Source: Allomyces arbusculus (lineage: Eukaryota; Blastocladiomycota; Blastocladiomycetes; Blastocladiales; Blastocladiaceae). From it: 64,000 nucleotides of DNA. The DNA lies in contig JADHYV010000005.1 in assembly GCA_027604705.1 (NCBI GenBank), positions 1 through 64,000 on the forward strand. Reading direction: 5' to 3'. The position numbers were made by a program, and so were the translations under genes. The first letter of the stretch is position 1; every line of letters starts with the position of its first letter. Below are positions 20,342 to 30,923 of this stretch, piece by piece. The notes beneath the pieces are model-generated. The model was not told the origin of the DNA. It did no database searches and was given only the letters and a program-made list of their open reading frames with translations.

Positions 20342-22483
20342 ATGCGCCCCGACAACCAAGCCAACGTCTTTGCCACCCGCGCCGTCCAGGCCCTCGCCGC
20401 GCCCGCCGCCGCGCTCTACGACCGCCGCCTCCTGCAGGCCACCTCGCCGCGTCCGCTCTTGGCCACCTTCATCCACCTCGCCGCCATGGCGCGCACCTGC
20501 TCGCACGCGCAGCTGCTGCAGCTCGTGCACGACGGCGCCATTGACCGCGCCGTCGACCTCATCAAGCAGGCGCTGCCTGACGGCACCGCCGAGATCTCGG
20601 CCACGGCCGTGCGCTTGGGCCTGGCCAAGATCGAGGCCATGAACTCGATTGCGCCCGACGGCGCGCTCTGGCTCGCGGCGCTGCAGCTGCTGGCCGTTGT
20701 CGCCACGCGCGGCGATCCGCGCGTCCGCGCCGAGTGCGCGCGCCGCGGCGCCGTCGGGGCGTGTGTCCTGGTCTTGCGCCAGTTCTTGCGCGCGCTCGAG
20801 CGCGCGGCCGCCATGCAGCAACGGCGCACCGTGGCTGGAGTTGGGTCGAAACGCCCGCTCGATGATCGCGACCGTGTAGCCGACGATCGCGACCAGGACG
20901 CCGGGGGGATGACCGACCACGATATGGACATGGACGACGATTCGATGCGAAAGAAGACGGACCGAAAGTGCACCGTGCACAAACAACAACCCGCCGGCGC
21001 CAACGGCCACGCCACGGCCGGCGCCGCCCCCGCCGACGCGCACCAGATCCGCGCGCGCACCGTCGCACCGTCGCCGCTGAAGCGGCAGTGCGTCGCCTCG
21101 GTCGCTTCGGGCACCTCGGCCGCCACGCGCGTGGCCCTTGTTGCGACGACGTCGTTTAATCTCAATGGCGGCGTTCGTGCCGTCGGCGGAGACGGCGGTC
21201 GTGCAATTGAGGGCGGCGCGTATACGACGCGCTTGCCGCAGCCCGGTGCCCCGAGTAGTGCCGCCCGAGCCCCCACCGCAGCCGCGAGTCTGCGGCTGGC
21301 CGAGGACCCGGCGCTACCGCTGGACTCGGCCACGGAGGAGGACGGCTCGCCGTCCTCTTCGTCCCCCGCGCTGCGAATTCTTCCGCAGCCGATTATTATT
21401 TCGCCACGACCGCTGTCGCCCGCATCGGCCTCGCTCTCGCTGCCCGGCGCCGCGCCGGTTGCCCCCGTTGGTGCGCCCGGGATGGGCCACGTCGATGCGC
21501 TCCTCGCGCTGCAGGTGATCCAGGTGCTCGCGGAGAACCCGACCGTGCGCGCCTACCTGCGCCAGCCGCAGGGGCTCGCGCAGCAGCAACTGCAGCAGCA
21601 GTCGCAGCAACCCGCGCCGCCGAACGCAGTTGGCGTGCAACTGTGCGCGTTCGCGCTCGTCGAGCCGTTTACGCGGCTGCCGATCGCGCCGTTGCGCGAC
21701 GTGGCCGTGCAGATCATGCGCCAGGCGGCGGCTGCGGGCGCCGTGAATGCGGGCAAGTGCGGTGACGCGTCGTGCCGAACTCCGACCACTACGACGACCA
21801 CCACGTCGACCACCACGACGGCGGCGTCGACGACTGCCCTGTACACGTGCAGCAACCTGACTTGCGCGCGCGTCGAATGCGTCGACGGCGAATTCGCGCG
21901 GTGCGGCCGGTGCCGCGCCGCGCGGTACTGCTCGCGCGCGTGCCAGGCCGCGTCGTGGACGCGCGGGCACCGGCACTGGTGTGCCGGCACGGCCTGCAGC
22001 GAGCCGACGGTGGGCAAGAATTCGCCGACCGGTGCGGCCGTGCAGGCGCCTGTTTGGCAGCAGCAGGCGCCGCGCGAAGAAGAACGGGAAGAAGAGGAAG
22101 AGAAGGAGAAGGAAGTCGAGTCGAGGCGCACGGCCGCGGTCGCCGACTCAAGGACGGCCTCCGCGGCGGCTCTGGAGAACATGGTTGTTGTCGACAATGG
22201 TGTTGTCGACGATGTACGTCGCGTTGTCGTACCGGTCGTCGGTCCGGTCGCGGGCGTGGTCGCGGCGCGCGTTCATGGTGGCCACCACCATGCGCACCAC
22301 CATGTGCACCACCATGTGCATCATCATCATGGGCACGTTGTCCTTGGCGGCACGCGGTTCGGGATGCCCGTGTCGTTCCGCGCGACGGTGCCGGCCGCAC
22401 CCGTCTCGCCCGTGCTCGTGGCCAACCTCGGGATGCCCAAGCACGGTGCCGCGGCTGCGGTCGTGCCGACCATGGCGCTTTAA
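20342..22483 (+). CDS. Mub1/SamB-type MYND zinc finger protein
   Basis: 713 residues, intronless. The N-terminus, ALYDRRLLQATSPRPLLATF with HLAAMARTCSHAQLLQLVHDG, matches the start of fungal Mub1/SamB proteins (an armadillo-like helical region). Mub1 partners Ubr2 and Rad6 in the ubiquitin ligase that degrades Rpn4 in yeast; SamB affects growth polarity in Aspergillus. A MYND finger lies at about 500-545: CSNLTCARVEC, then FARCGRCRAARYCSRACQ and HRHWC, with the expected Cys/His spacing. The middle region is low complexity with Q runs. A Glu-rich segment follows the finger. The tail has a His cluster (HGGHHHAHHHVHHHVHHHH) encoded by CACCACCATGTG-type repeats, which could bind metal. The start ATG (MRPDNQANVF) is the first that gives family-like sequence. 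Confidence 0.85.
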   Translation: MRPDNQANVFATRAVQALAAPAAALYDRRLLQATSPRPLLATFIHLAAMARTCSHAQLLQLVHDGAIDRAVDLIKQALPDGTAEISATAVRLGLAKIEAMNSIAPDGALWLAALQLLAVVATRGDPRVRAECARRGAVGACVLVLRQFLRALERAAAMQQRRTVAGVGSKRPLDDRDRVADDRDQDAGGMTDHDMDMDDDSMRKKTDRKCTVHKQQPAGANGHATAGAAPADAHQIRARTVAPSPLKRQCVASVASGTSAATRVALVATTSFNLNGGVRAVGGDGGRAIEGGAYTTRLPQPGAPSSAARAPTAAASLRLAEDPALPLDSATEEDGSPSSSSPALRILPQPIIISPRPLSPASASLSLPGAAPVAPVGAPGMGHVDALLALQVIQVLAENPTVRAYLRQPQGLAQQQLQQQSQQPAPPNAVGVQLCAFALVEPFTRLPIAPLRDVAVQIMRQAAAAGAVNAGKCGDASCRTPTTTTTTTSTTTTAASTTALYTCSNLTCARVECVDGEFARCGRCRAARYCSRACQAASWTRGHRHWCAGTACSEPTVGKNSPTGAAVQAPVWQQQAPREEEREEEEEKEKEVESRRTAAVADSRTASAAALENMVVVDNGVVDDVRRVVVPVVGPVAGVVAARVHGGHHHAHHHVHHHVHHHHGHVVLGGTRFGMPVSFRATVPAAPVSPVLVANLGMPKHGAAAAVVPTMAL

Positions 22484-23199
22484 GAAACCGTTTACGAGAT
22501 TGAATCCGTTTGTTTGTTGTTTGCGTTGCTTGTTTTTATTGTTGTTTTTTCCTTTTTTTTCGTCCGCCCGTCGTTGCGCTCTCTGTGCCCATCCCTCCTT
22601 CGCCATCATTGCCCCCCCCCCCCCCCTCGCTGCTCCGTCCCCTCTGGTTCAGCTGCATCGTCACCTGTCCCGGCCTCCCGCGCTCGTGTTGCGAGTGCGA
22701 CCGACGTGCATCCGTTTCTCCACTATGGCGCTGCGCGAGTCTGTGCCGCCTTCGTTTCTCTGTACCATGGTGCCCGCCGTTTCTCTTGGCTCTCTATTTG
22801 GCCAAGCAGTCGCGCCTTGCAGTCTCGGCAAGGTTTCGTACGTTTCTCCCTTCCTCGTCGTTGTTCCCCGTTTGTGTCGTTTTTGTTTCGCAAGTACACG
22901 TTCTGGGCGGGCAAATCTGTGGTGGGGCCATCAGAGCGTCTTTGGCAAGAGGACCTGGCGGACAGCGTTCTTGCGATGGGGCGACCCCGGCCAAGTGGAT
23001 CACACGGTTCGGCCCCGTTGGTCCGGTGCACTTCACTAGAGTGGAATGAGTGGAACGTGAATTCTGGCAACGAGCAGCGGGCGAGCTTAACCAACAGCCG
23101 CGAGCGGACTAAGGACAAGAACGGCGACGAAGATCCAGGCTAAAACGTATACTAAAGGAACTAGAGGACCGAACGAACAACACCACAACACGACCAAAT
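22484..23199. other. Convergent 3' intergenic with T-rich and C-homopolymer tracts
   Basis: 716 bp between the Mub1-like (+) and bL19m (-) stops. It begins with a T-rich run (about 22500-22560), plausible 3' UTR or polyadenylation sequence, then a 14-base poly-C run near 22613-22626. Short ORFs look spurious. Confidence 0.45.
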
Positions 23200-23796
23200 C
23201 TACTTCTTCTTGCCCTTCCCCTTACCGCCCTTACCCACAGCCTTCCCGCTCGCCGCCGCACTGGCCCCTTCGGCGGCCTTGGTCTTCTCCATTTCGGTCT
23301 TGACCAAGTCGTCAATTTGGCCCCACTTGACCAACTTCGGGTTCTCGCGCACAAAGTAAATCTTACTGCGCGTGAAACTCTTGTTGGGCTGCAAGACCTT
23401 GATGGCCGTGACCATCGGCGAAAACACCTTATACGTCTGCTCGACGCCCGTCTTCAAGACATAGTTGCGCAATGTCAAACTCGTGTCGATGCCCTTGTGC
23501 CGCACGGACGTGACGATGCCCGCGAAGGCCACGGGCTTGCCCTTGGTCATGGACGTGAGCGAGGTCACCTGGACGATGGCGCCGGCACGGATGCGGTTGG
23601 GGTTGGTCTTGGCAAAGAGGTGCGCGCGGTTGTCGACGTTGTAGTGCGCGACTTCCTTGGCGTCTTGCGCGAGACGCACGGCGGTCGACAGCCGCGGTTG
23701 CGTCGTGGAGAGCGCGCGGGTGGCCGGTGCGCATGCGGATGCGGCGGCGGGGCGCAGGAGCGCCGGCAGCGCCGACGCGGCGAGTCGGCGGAACAT
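23200..23796 (-). CDS. Mitochondrial large ribosomal subunit protein bL19m
   Basis: 198 residues, intronless. The N-terminus (MFRRLAASALPALLRP, with RALSTTQPR downstream) is a typical mitochondrial presequence. The bL19 core is clear: RIRAGAIVQVTSLTSMTKGK, FAGIVTSVRHKGIDTSLTLR and GVEQTYKVFSPMVTAIKV, ending with the SKIYFVRENPKL strand. The C-terminal tail is Gly/Lys-rich (GKGGKGKGKKK), suited to rRNA contact. It is head-to-head with the Irs4-like gene. Confidence 0.9.
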   Translation of the reverse strand: MFRRLAASALPALLRPAAASACAPATRALSTTQPRLSTAVRLAQDAKEVAHYNVDNRAHLFAKTNPNRIRAGAIVQVTSLTSMTKGKPVAFAGIVTSVRHKGIDTSLTLRNYVLKTGVEQTYKVFSPMVTAIKVLQPNKSFTRSKIYFVRENPKLVKWGQIDDLVKTEMEKTKAAEGASAAASGKAVGKGGKGKGKKK

Positions 23797-24196
23797 GGCG
23801 GTCGCGGGTCGGTTGGTCGCAGGAGGCGTGGGGGTCGCGCGTGGGGATGCGCGGGCGGGGACTGCGGCCAGTGGTAGGCGGCAGTAGCGGCCGTGGCGGC
23901 GTCGGTGAAGGTGATCCAGCGCGGTCGTTGATGGTGATCAAATTTGATGGTGGAGGTGGTTTGCTTGCGTGCGGTGGATCGGCAGCGGGCAAGACATGTG
24001 CGTGCGACGGACGTGGCAGGCAGAAGTGCAGAGGCGTCGCATGGCTCGCAGCGGGAACAGCAACGGCGTGGCCAGGCAGCTGGCGGCGGCCTTGGTTTGT
24101 TTCATTGCTGCTGCACCACCACCGCGTCGCTGTCACTTTCGCTCCCGTTCTCGTCGTCTTCTCGTCCGCGCCAGCAACCGCTTCAACCGCATCGCC
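23797..24196. promoter_or_regulatory. Divergent promoter region
   Basis: 400 bp between bL19m (-) and the Irs4-like gene (+). No recognisable element beyond base-composition changes. Confidence 0.4.
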
Positions 24197-25588
24197 ATGG
24201 CCGCCGTGTCAGTCAAGGACCGCATCGCGCTCTTCTCCACCCGCGCCGCCACCGATACCGGCCCGCCACCACCGGCCGCTGCCGCGACGCCCGCAACCTC
24301 AAGTACCAACGCGCCCGTGCCTCCTGCCTGGCGTACTCCCGCGTCGGTCGCGCCGTCGCGCTTTTCCACGCCCGACAAGGACCCGGACCATGTCGCCGAG
24401 CCCAGCACCAGCGCAAGCAGCAGCGACGACGAAGCCGCGCACCATGCACACGACTCGGCTCCACCGCGACTCCCGCTCCGCCGCGCGCCTCCACCCATCG
24501 CGCCACGCCCACGCACGCCGCACCTGACCGCCAAAATCGAGGAACTCGCCCTCGTGCGCCCGCCTGGCGTCACTGCCGTGGACGCCGACGCACCGCAGGT
24601 GCCGCACTTGCCTCCGCCGCCGCCGTATCACGCGCCTGCTCCTTCATCTGGCGGCACCAGTACCAGTACTTCCCGCCCGCCGCTACCCTCGAAACCGCGC
24701 CCGGCGCCCAAACCCGCGTCGGTCCCTGCACCTGAAGCCCCGCTGCCACCACCCCCACTCCCGCCCCGCGCGGGACGACCCGTCATGCCCGTCCCCGCGA
24801 TCCCGCCGCGCATTGCGGGTCCACGCGCGCGGTCGCCACCGTCGCGGCGGCGCGCCAAGACCCCGCCGCCGCCCCCACCGCCGCCGATGCGTGGCGGGAG
24901 GAAACCGCTCGTCACGTCCGTGTCGATGGGGCAGTTGAATGCGGTTGCGGGGGTGCGGCGCAATGTGGTGCCGCCGGTCCCACCGGTTCCGGCGCGGCCG
25001 GCAGTGGTGGCGGTCACGGCGAGCGCAGAGAAACCGGTGGTGCGGATGGGTGCGGCCGCGACCCCGGTCGTCCAAGCGACTCAGGCGCTGGTGCAGACGC
25101 CGCCCGCGCATCCGCGAAACCCACATCCGGTGCGGTCCCCGGCGCCCGCGCGTCCGGTTGCCCCCTCGCCGGGGCGGCAACGTGCGGGGGTCGCGGCGGC
25201 GGCGGTCGCGGTCAACGCCATGGTCCGTGGGCGGCGCCGGTCGGGCGAGAAGACGCAGGTGCATCCGGCGACCGTTGTGAACAAGCCCACGAAGGACCCG
25301 CTCGATGCGCTGTTGGCCACGGTCCCGGCCGACGCGCGCAAGCGGTACGCCGACGTGTACGCGAGGCTGGCCAAGGTGGGGACCGTGGATGAGAAGGTGG
25401 TCGTTGCGCTGTGGCGGCTGTCCAAGCTGCCGCTCGAGACGCTCGCGGACGTGTGGGACACGGTCGCGCCGAGGTTCGGGAGGGGGTGGACGGAGCGCGA
25501 GTTTGCGGGCGGGCTGTGGTTGATTGATGCGGTGCTTGCAGGCAGGGGGACGGTCAGGGCGGTGGCGGCCAAGGCGGGCGCTGCGTGA
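24197..25588 (+). CDS. Irs4/Tax4-like EH-domain protein
   Basis: 463 residues from the ATG at 24197, intronless. The start motif MAAVSVKDRIALFS is well conserved looking (V-K-D-R-I-A-x-F), while residues 20-370 are Pro-rich and probably disordered, with PPPPPPPP runs that could bind SH3 or WW domains. The last 90 residues resemble the C-terminal EH domain of fungal Irs4/Tax4: RYADVYARLAKVGTVDEKVV, ALWRLSKLPLETLADVWD and FAGGLWLIDAVLAG (the family pattern is W-x-x-S-x-L-P ... V-W-D ... E-F-x-x-G-M-W-L-I-D). In yeast Irs4/Tax4 bind the phosphatase Inp51 and regulate phosphoinositides and the cell wall pathway. The rest of the protein is too low in complexity to confirm orthology. Confidence 0.65.
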   Translation: MAAVSVKDRIALFSTRAATDTGPPPPAAAATPATSSTNAPVPPAWRTPASVAPSRFSTPDKDPDHVAEPSTSASSSDDEAAHHAHDSAPPRLPLRRAPPPIAPRPRTPHLTAKIEELALVRPPGVTAVDADAPQVPHLPPPPPYHAPAPSSGGTSTSTSRPPLPSKPRPAPKPASVPAPEAPLPPPPLPPRAGRPVMPVPAIPPRIAGPRARSPPSRRRAKTPPPPPPPPMRGGRKPLVTSVSMGQLNAVAGVRRNVVPPVPPVPARPAVVAVTASAEKPVVRMGAAATPVVQATQALVQTPPAHPRNPHPVRSPAPARPVAPSPGRQRAGVAAAAVAVNAMVRGRRRSGEKTQVHPATVVNKPTKDPLDALLATVPADARKRYADVYARLAKVGTVDEKVVVALWRLSKLPLETLADVWDTVAPRFGRGWTEREFAGGLWLIDAVLAGRGTVRAVAAKAGAA

Positions 25589-26007
25589 GTGGGTGCGTGG
25601 GTGGAGAAGGTGGAGGCGGTGGAGAGGACAATATCAGCTTGGGCCGTACATAGATGGATCGCCGTTCTGCGTGGGTGAGTGTTGTGGCTGCCCGAAAGGG
25701 GGCCGTGTCGTGTTCATCAGCGTGATTTCGTGGAGGTCGGCTTGCGGTTGCGTCGGCACGCGTCTCGCGTCGCGCCGCGGTGTGGCCGACGGACCGGGCT
25801 CTGGCCGCCGCCAATCCTCCGTCGTGATCGAGGACGAGCACGTCGCGCACGGTCAACCACAGTCAAGCGCACCGGCCGCACTCCACCCGCCGTCGTCCAC
25901 CACGGCTGCCTCTCTCCAACGCGCTCGGTCCGCCCCGACCGCGACACGACGACGACGCGACCTACCACCAAACGACGACTCGACACGAACCAGCCAAAGC
26001 AACCACC
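25589..26007. promoter_or_regulatory. Upstream region of carboxylase gene
   Basis: 419 bp between the Irs4-like stop and the carboxylase start. The open frame on + near 25,800-26,000 does not yield a mitochondrial presequence in the carboxylase frame. No other feature. Confidence 0.4.
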
Positions 26008-27781
26008 ATGTCGACGCCCGCTTTCCAATCCACCATCAGCCCCACCTCGCCCGAATTCCTCGCCAACCACGAGGCCATGTCGGCGCTCGTCGCCGACCTG
26101 CACACGCACCTTAACGCCGCCGCGTCCCCCGGCCCGGACCGGCACGTCGCAACGCACTTGTCCCGTGGCCAACTACTCGCGCGCGACCGCATCTCCCTGG
26201 TTCTCGACGATGACTCGCCGATGCTCGAGCTGATGCCGCTCGCCGGCCTGAACCAAGACGACATGACCCTCGGCGGATCCGTGATTATTGCGCTCGGCCT
26301 CGTAGAGGGCACGCCGTGCCTCGTCTCCGCCGCGGTCCCCACACTCGCGGGTGGCGCATCGAACGAGGTGACGGTCCTGAAATCGCTCCGCGCGCAGGAA
26401 ATCGCGCGCGCCAACCGACTCCCGTTCGTGAGTCTGGTCCAGACTGCGGGGGCCAACTTGACGCAGCAGGCGAAAGTGTTTCACCGCGGTGGGGAGACGT
26501 TCCGCAACATGGCGCGTTTATCGAAAATGGGCGTGCCCTCGGTCGCCGTCGTGTTCGGGAGCTCGACCGCCGGTGGGGCCTACGTGCCGGGCATGGCCGA
26601 TTACAGTGTCATGGTCCAGCGGCAGGCCAAGGTGTTTCTCGGTGGGCCGCCGCTCGTCTATGCGGCCACGGGGGAAGTCACAGATGACGAGACGTTGGGC
26701 GGTGCCGATATGCATGCGCGAGTCTCGGGCGTGGCCGACGCGTTGGCCGTCGATGAGTTGGCGGCGTTGCGGATCGCGCGCGAGTTTGTACGGCATTGGG
26801 GGTATGCGCAAAGGACGGGGGAGGTGGTCCCGCGTGGACTGGCGGGGCCGGATCGGCCGCCGCTGTACCCTGCCGGTACGTACGCCCCTTGTCTGGGACG
26901 CCGAGCGCATTGGATGCGGATTCAATCTGACTCGCGAGTGGGTGGACAATCCAGAGGAACTGCTCGGCGTGATCTCGCCGAACCCGCGCATCCCATTCGA
27001 CGCGCGCGAAGTCCTGGCCCGGATCGTCGACGCGTCCGAGTGGGTCGACTTCAAGCCGCTCTACGGCGCCAACCTGATCACCGCCTTCTCCGCCATCCAC
27101 GGGATCCCCGTCGGCATTATCGCCAACAACAACTGCTTGTTCCCCGCTGAAGCCAACAAGGCGACGCAGTTCATTCGGCTGTGCGAGATGAAGGGCGTAC
27201 CGATCGTGTTCTTGCACAATATCACGGGCTTTATGGTCGGCAAGAGTTTCGAGGAACAAGGAATCATCAAGGCTGGCGCGCAGTTTATCAATGCGGTGGC
27301 CAACGCGCAGGTGCCGCTTGTCTCGGTCCTGATTGGCGCGTCGTACGGCGCTGGGAATTACGCGATGGCGGGACGCGCCTACGAGCCGCGGTTCCTGTTC
27401 AGTTTCCCGAATTCGAAATGCTCGGTGATGGGCGCCGACCAGCTGGTCAATGTCATGGATATCGTGGCGCGGCAGTCTGCGGAGCGGTACGTTTTCTGCT
27501 GGTGATCTTTGAAAATGGTCTTGCGTTGAGGCCCGGCTGACGAGTGTCGGGGCACGAGTAGGTCGAAGAAACCCGTCAATGAAGACCGACTTGCTGCGCA
27601 AAAGGCCATGCTGCACGCCATGGTTGAGGACGAGTCGTCGTGCTGGTACACGACGAGCCGTGTCCTCGATGACGGCGTGATTGACCCGCGCGACACGCGC
27701 AACGTGCTCGGGATGGTCCTGCACGTCGTCTACCCGACGGTCCCGGCCGAGCGGCAGCTGGTAGGCGTCTCGCGCATGTAA
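26008..27781 (+). CDS. Biotin-dependent carboxyltransferase, methylcrotonyl-CoA carboxylase beta type
   Basis: Exons 26008-26875, 26955-27486 and 27562-27781 give 539 residues. Both introns (79 and 75 nt) have GTACGT donors. It is an acyl-CoA carboxylase beta subunit, transferring CO2 from carboxybiotin to an acyl-CoA. MCC beta features include RISLVLDDDSPMLELMPLAG, FVSLVQTAGANLTQQAKVF, SSTAGGAYVPGMADY, FLGGPPLVYAATGE, and after the first intron GVISPNPRIPFDAREVLARI, HNITGFMVGKSFEEQGI and GASYGAGNYAMAGRAY; the two glycine-rich blocks form the oxyanion holes. In the known pathway MCC degrades leucine in mitochondria, but the N-terminus (MSTPAFQSTISPTSPEF) is acidic/polar with no Arg-rich presequence, and the C-terminus is GVSRM, a possible PTS1. 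The biotin-bearing alpha subunit is not in the window. Substrate is inferred. Confidence 0.85.
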
Positions 27782-28021
27782 AACCAGCCGTGTCCGGGTG
27801 GAGAGTGGAGAGAGGAGGGTGACGGCCCGTGTTTTGGGTCGTGCGGGGGAGTTGCTCGATGAGAGCAACGTGAAATGAAGCGGGTCAGTTTTGCAGACCA
27901 GTCCATTGGGTTCAAAATCGATGCTTGTTTGAAGGAGCACAAGGAAATAAATACACGCTTGCCGGAACCGGCCACGGCCACACCCACATAAAAACAGAAA
28001 TAAAAGCTGCGATGCGATCCG

Positions 28022-29117
28022 CTAGCTGGGCGGCGGCAACGACGTGTCGACCCACAGCTTGATGGTGCGGTCGTTGGCCAGCGACCCGGACGCGATCATG
28101 TGCTGTATTGGGTGGCAGTCGATGGAAATGACCACGTCTACAAACGCCAAACGGCGTGAGCCAATATCTCGGGAAACCCGGCAAAAGATGAGCGATCCAA
28201 AGCGTACCTGTATGCCCCTCCAGCACCTGCACAATCTTCTTGTCCTGCAAGTTCCACAGGTAGATGCGGTTGTCCTCGGACCCTGAGACGATCCATTTCC
28301 CGCCCGTGACGGAGAAGGACGCGAAAATGCAATAGTCGCGGTTTTGGTGGCCTGTATAAGTCTTGAGACACTTGCCGTTGGACAGCGACCAGAGCCGGAT
28401 TGTCGAGTTGAGCGTCGATGCCAAGATAAACTTGCCGTTGGGCGAGAATTTCACAAACGAGCACTGCGTCTTGTCGTCCATGGTGATGGTGCGCAGGCAC
28501 TGGCCCGAGGAAGTGTCCCAAATGCGGCTAGACGGCGACCAAGGGTCAGAGTCGTGCGTGCGTGCCGAGGCGCCAAAGCGGGAAGTCGCGTACATGGTGC
28601 CATCATACGACGCCGAGACAATCAACTGGCCGTCGCGATTAAAATGCACGGCAATCACCGGCTGCACGTGCGACGGCAACGTCTTCAAGCACTCGCCCGA
28701 CCGCGCATTCCAGACGCGGATCGTTGTATCAAACGAGCCCGACACCAGCAAATCGTCCGAAGCGTTCCACCCGACCGTATACACGTAGTGCTGGTGCCCG
28801 CGCAACACGGCCGTGACCGCGCCCGTTTCCACGTCCCAGATGCGCAGCGTCTTGTCGTCCGACGCGGATGCGAGTAAGCGAGAATCGGACGACCAGGCAA
28901 TGTCGGAGATTCCACCCGTGTGGTCGCGCAGGACCTTGACGCACTCCCCCGTGGCCACGTCCCATTGCCGAATCGTCTTGTCGAGCGAGGCAGACGCGAG
29001 CCACCGGCCGTCCGGGGAGAATTTCACGGCGGAAATGGCCTTGGCGTGGCCGGCGAGTGTCATGGAGAGCTCATAGCGCGGGCCGGCCGGAGCGGCCACG
29101 GCAGGGTCGTCGGCCAT
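28022..29117 (-). CDS. WDR5/Swd3 WD40 subunit of COMPASS-type complexes
   Basis: Exons: 29117-28594, 28527-28208 and 28137-28022, giving 319 residues (human WDR5 has 334). Seven WD repeats fill the protein, from [20 protein letters not shown] through [19 protein letters not shown] to [21 protein letters not shown]. The run [20 protein letters not shown] and the SYDGTIRIWD / SGQCLRT block are nearly those of human WDR5. WDR5 is the hub of H3K4 methyltransferase complexes and of other chromatin assemblies. Intron 1 (28528-28593, 66 nt) is a multiple of three and has no in-frame stop, so unspliced RNA would add 22 residues. Intron 2 is 70 nt. The open frame upstream of the ATG at 29117 is not coding-like. 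Confidence 0.93.
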
Positions 29118-29344
29118 GGCGGGCAGGCGGCGTAAACGGGGTTGGTTGGCGCGGAGCTGGCTGGGCGCGGATCGGCGCAGATAGCCAGGATGGTGTGGTC
29201 GGCGCGGTGGTGGTGCAGCCGGTTGCAGTTGGGAAAAGGTGCACGTCAGTCGCGCGCGGTGGCGGTGTCGACAATGGAGAGAAGGAACGAGAGCGGCCGT
29301 GCGGTCGGTGCGGTAGGCTGCGGTGGACGCGGCAGGGACGCTCA
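29118..29344. promoter_or_regulatory. WDR5 upstream region
   Basis: About 230 bp between the WDR5 start and the beginning of sequence similar to the deubiquitinase upstream region. No specific element recognised. Confidence 0.35.
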
Positions 29345-29900
29345 AGCTCGCCACCACGTGCTCGCGTTTCGCTCACCGCCACCGCAACCACGACGATCTC
29401 ATCGTGCCAACCGCGACGTCGACGACGACGGTGAGCAGCACTTTCCTGCAACTTTTCGAATCCTCCCGCACTCGCCCGCTTGTGCGCGCCGCCTGCTGTG
29501 GCCGTCATGACTCGTGGTCCCGCTACCGAGCGGAGCCGCGAACGACGTGGCCCCGCTTGACGCGGCCGTCAGTGAGTACATTACCAAGCTCTCAGCCGAC
29601 ATTCGCGCCATGACAGTCCCTGCGCGGCCCTCGGCGCTCGTCGTCGCCAAAAAGCTCCTCAACGACGCCGTCGCTTGCGACGAGCAGCACGACTTCGCGT
29701 CGGCGTTTCGCCACTACCTGCAATTCGCGACCATTGTCCTCGAGGTCCTACCCAAGGTCGCGCTCACCGCCGACATGCAACATCAGTACAAGCTGTTGCA
29801 CGTGCACATCCCCAAGGTGCTCGACCAGTCGGAAACCCTGAGCGATTTGCTCGTGCGCTAAAAGTATCATGAACTGCGCAAGGGGGCCGCGGAGCATGGT
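29345..29900 (+). pseudogene. Truncated duplicate of the deubiquitinase 5' end
   Basis: This stretch repeats the upstream leader and first ~110 codons of the deubiquitinase gene that starts at 30924. The core, 29554-29826, matches 30964-31236 with five mismatches in 273 bases. Flanks are recognisably related but much more diverged: upstream CCACGTGCTCGCG and CGCACTCGC motifs recur, and downstream the matching residues read VR-stop-KYHELRKGAAEHG against MRTKRHELIAAAN. The ATG at 29507 is out of frame with the homologous reading frame, and a TAA at 29859-29861 ends it. An internal ATG at 29610 could still give an 84-residue product (MTVPARPSALVVAKKLL ...). No catalytic domain follows. I call it a pseudogene or gene relic; a small expressed protein is not excluded. 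Confidence 0.8.
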
Positions 29901-30702
29901 ATGTATGCCTGACCCCTCGCTTGACGACGACCAGAAGGCGATGAACGTATCCCGACTCGTTCGCTCACGCGGTCGGACAGCGACCGAGCACGGTGAGTGT
30001 TGTCCTAGTAGGTCGGCCAAAGAGTGCACTGCGTCCGTCAATGGTGCCAAGGGGGCGCAGTGTCCGCTTCGCAACGGTTCGATGAATGAATTTATTGCAG
30101 CTGGCGGCTGCCAGGAGTCTGGCCGACGCAAAATTGTTTGTTTCGCGCCTTGTGGTGGGTTGATTCCTGTTGTGATTCGCACACTGCGTCCAATGATTGC
30201 CTCCCGACCACGTTTTTGTCCCTTGGATGAATCTTGTTGCTGTACCCATTCAATATACATTGTATTCCGGTCACCATCGCCGCATTCGTTTCAGCGCTTC
30301 TTGCCCCATGATTTCGAGGCCGTCTGCACGCTCAGGCACTGCCAGTTGTCGCAGATCAAACCGAATGGTGGCGGTTGCGCTGGTGTCAGCAAGGTAGCAC
30401 GCCACCCAAGGGTGTTCAAAATCATCGCCAGGGGCATTGTTATTGTGCCCAATGGTAGGCGAGCAGGTCTGGCTGGTTGATAGTGTCGAGCCATAATTTC
30501 TTTTGAGGTGGGGGCCGGTGGCTCACGCCCCTTTTCAGACACCTTCAGAAGTCTTGGCACCGTCACGGTCCACCAACTGCGTTAGGCCGGGCTGCACTTG
30601 CGCGTCGCGGTGATGGACGCCGGCTAGGAGACACGAGAGCAACCGCGATGTTGTCGATGCGGCGTGGAGACGTGGTGGAGACAAGTTCAAGGGATGCTTG
30701 CA
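29901..30702. other. Intergenic, AT-richer, nothing recognised
   Basis: About 800 bp between the truncated duplicate and the upstream leader of the intact deubiquitinase. Base composition is closer to 50 percent GC and small ORFs lack codon bias. I find no gene, repeat or RNA here. The last part probably holds the deubiquitinase promoter. Confidence 0.4.
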
Positions 30703-30923
30703 AAGCGCCGCCACGTGCTCGCGTCTGCCCTTGGCGAGTCCCTTCATTTTGCCCGGCAACAGAACAAGAACCACCTCGTCCTCCCCATCGCAACCACAAC
30801 GACTCCAACGGCCACAACGTCGATTTCGACGACGTGTAGCCGCCGCCAAAGCACCCGCAACTTTACGCAACCGCCCGCACTCGCTCGCCCACCCGTTGCT
30901 CGCCGTGTCCACCGTCTTCTGCC

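Noticed and set aside
29507-29558. ATG at 29507 as the start of a functional small protein
   Set aside because: Its frame ends at a stop within about 18 codons and is not the frame homologous to the deubiquitinase.
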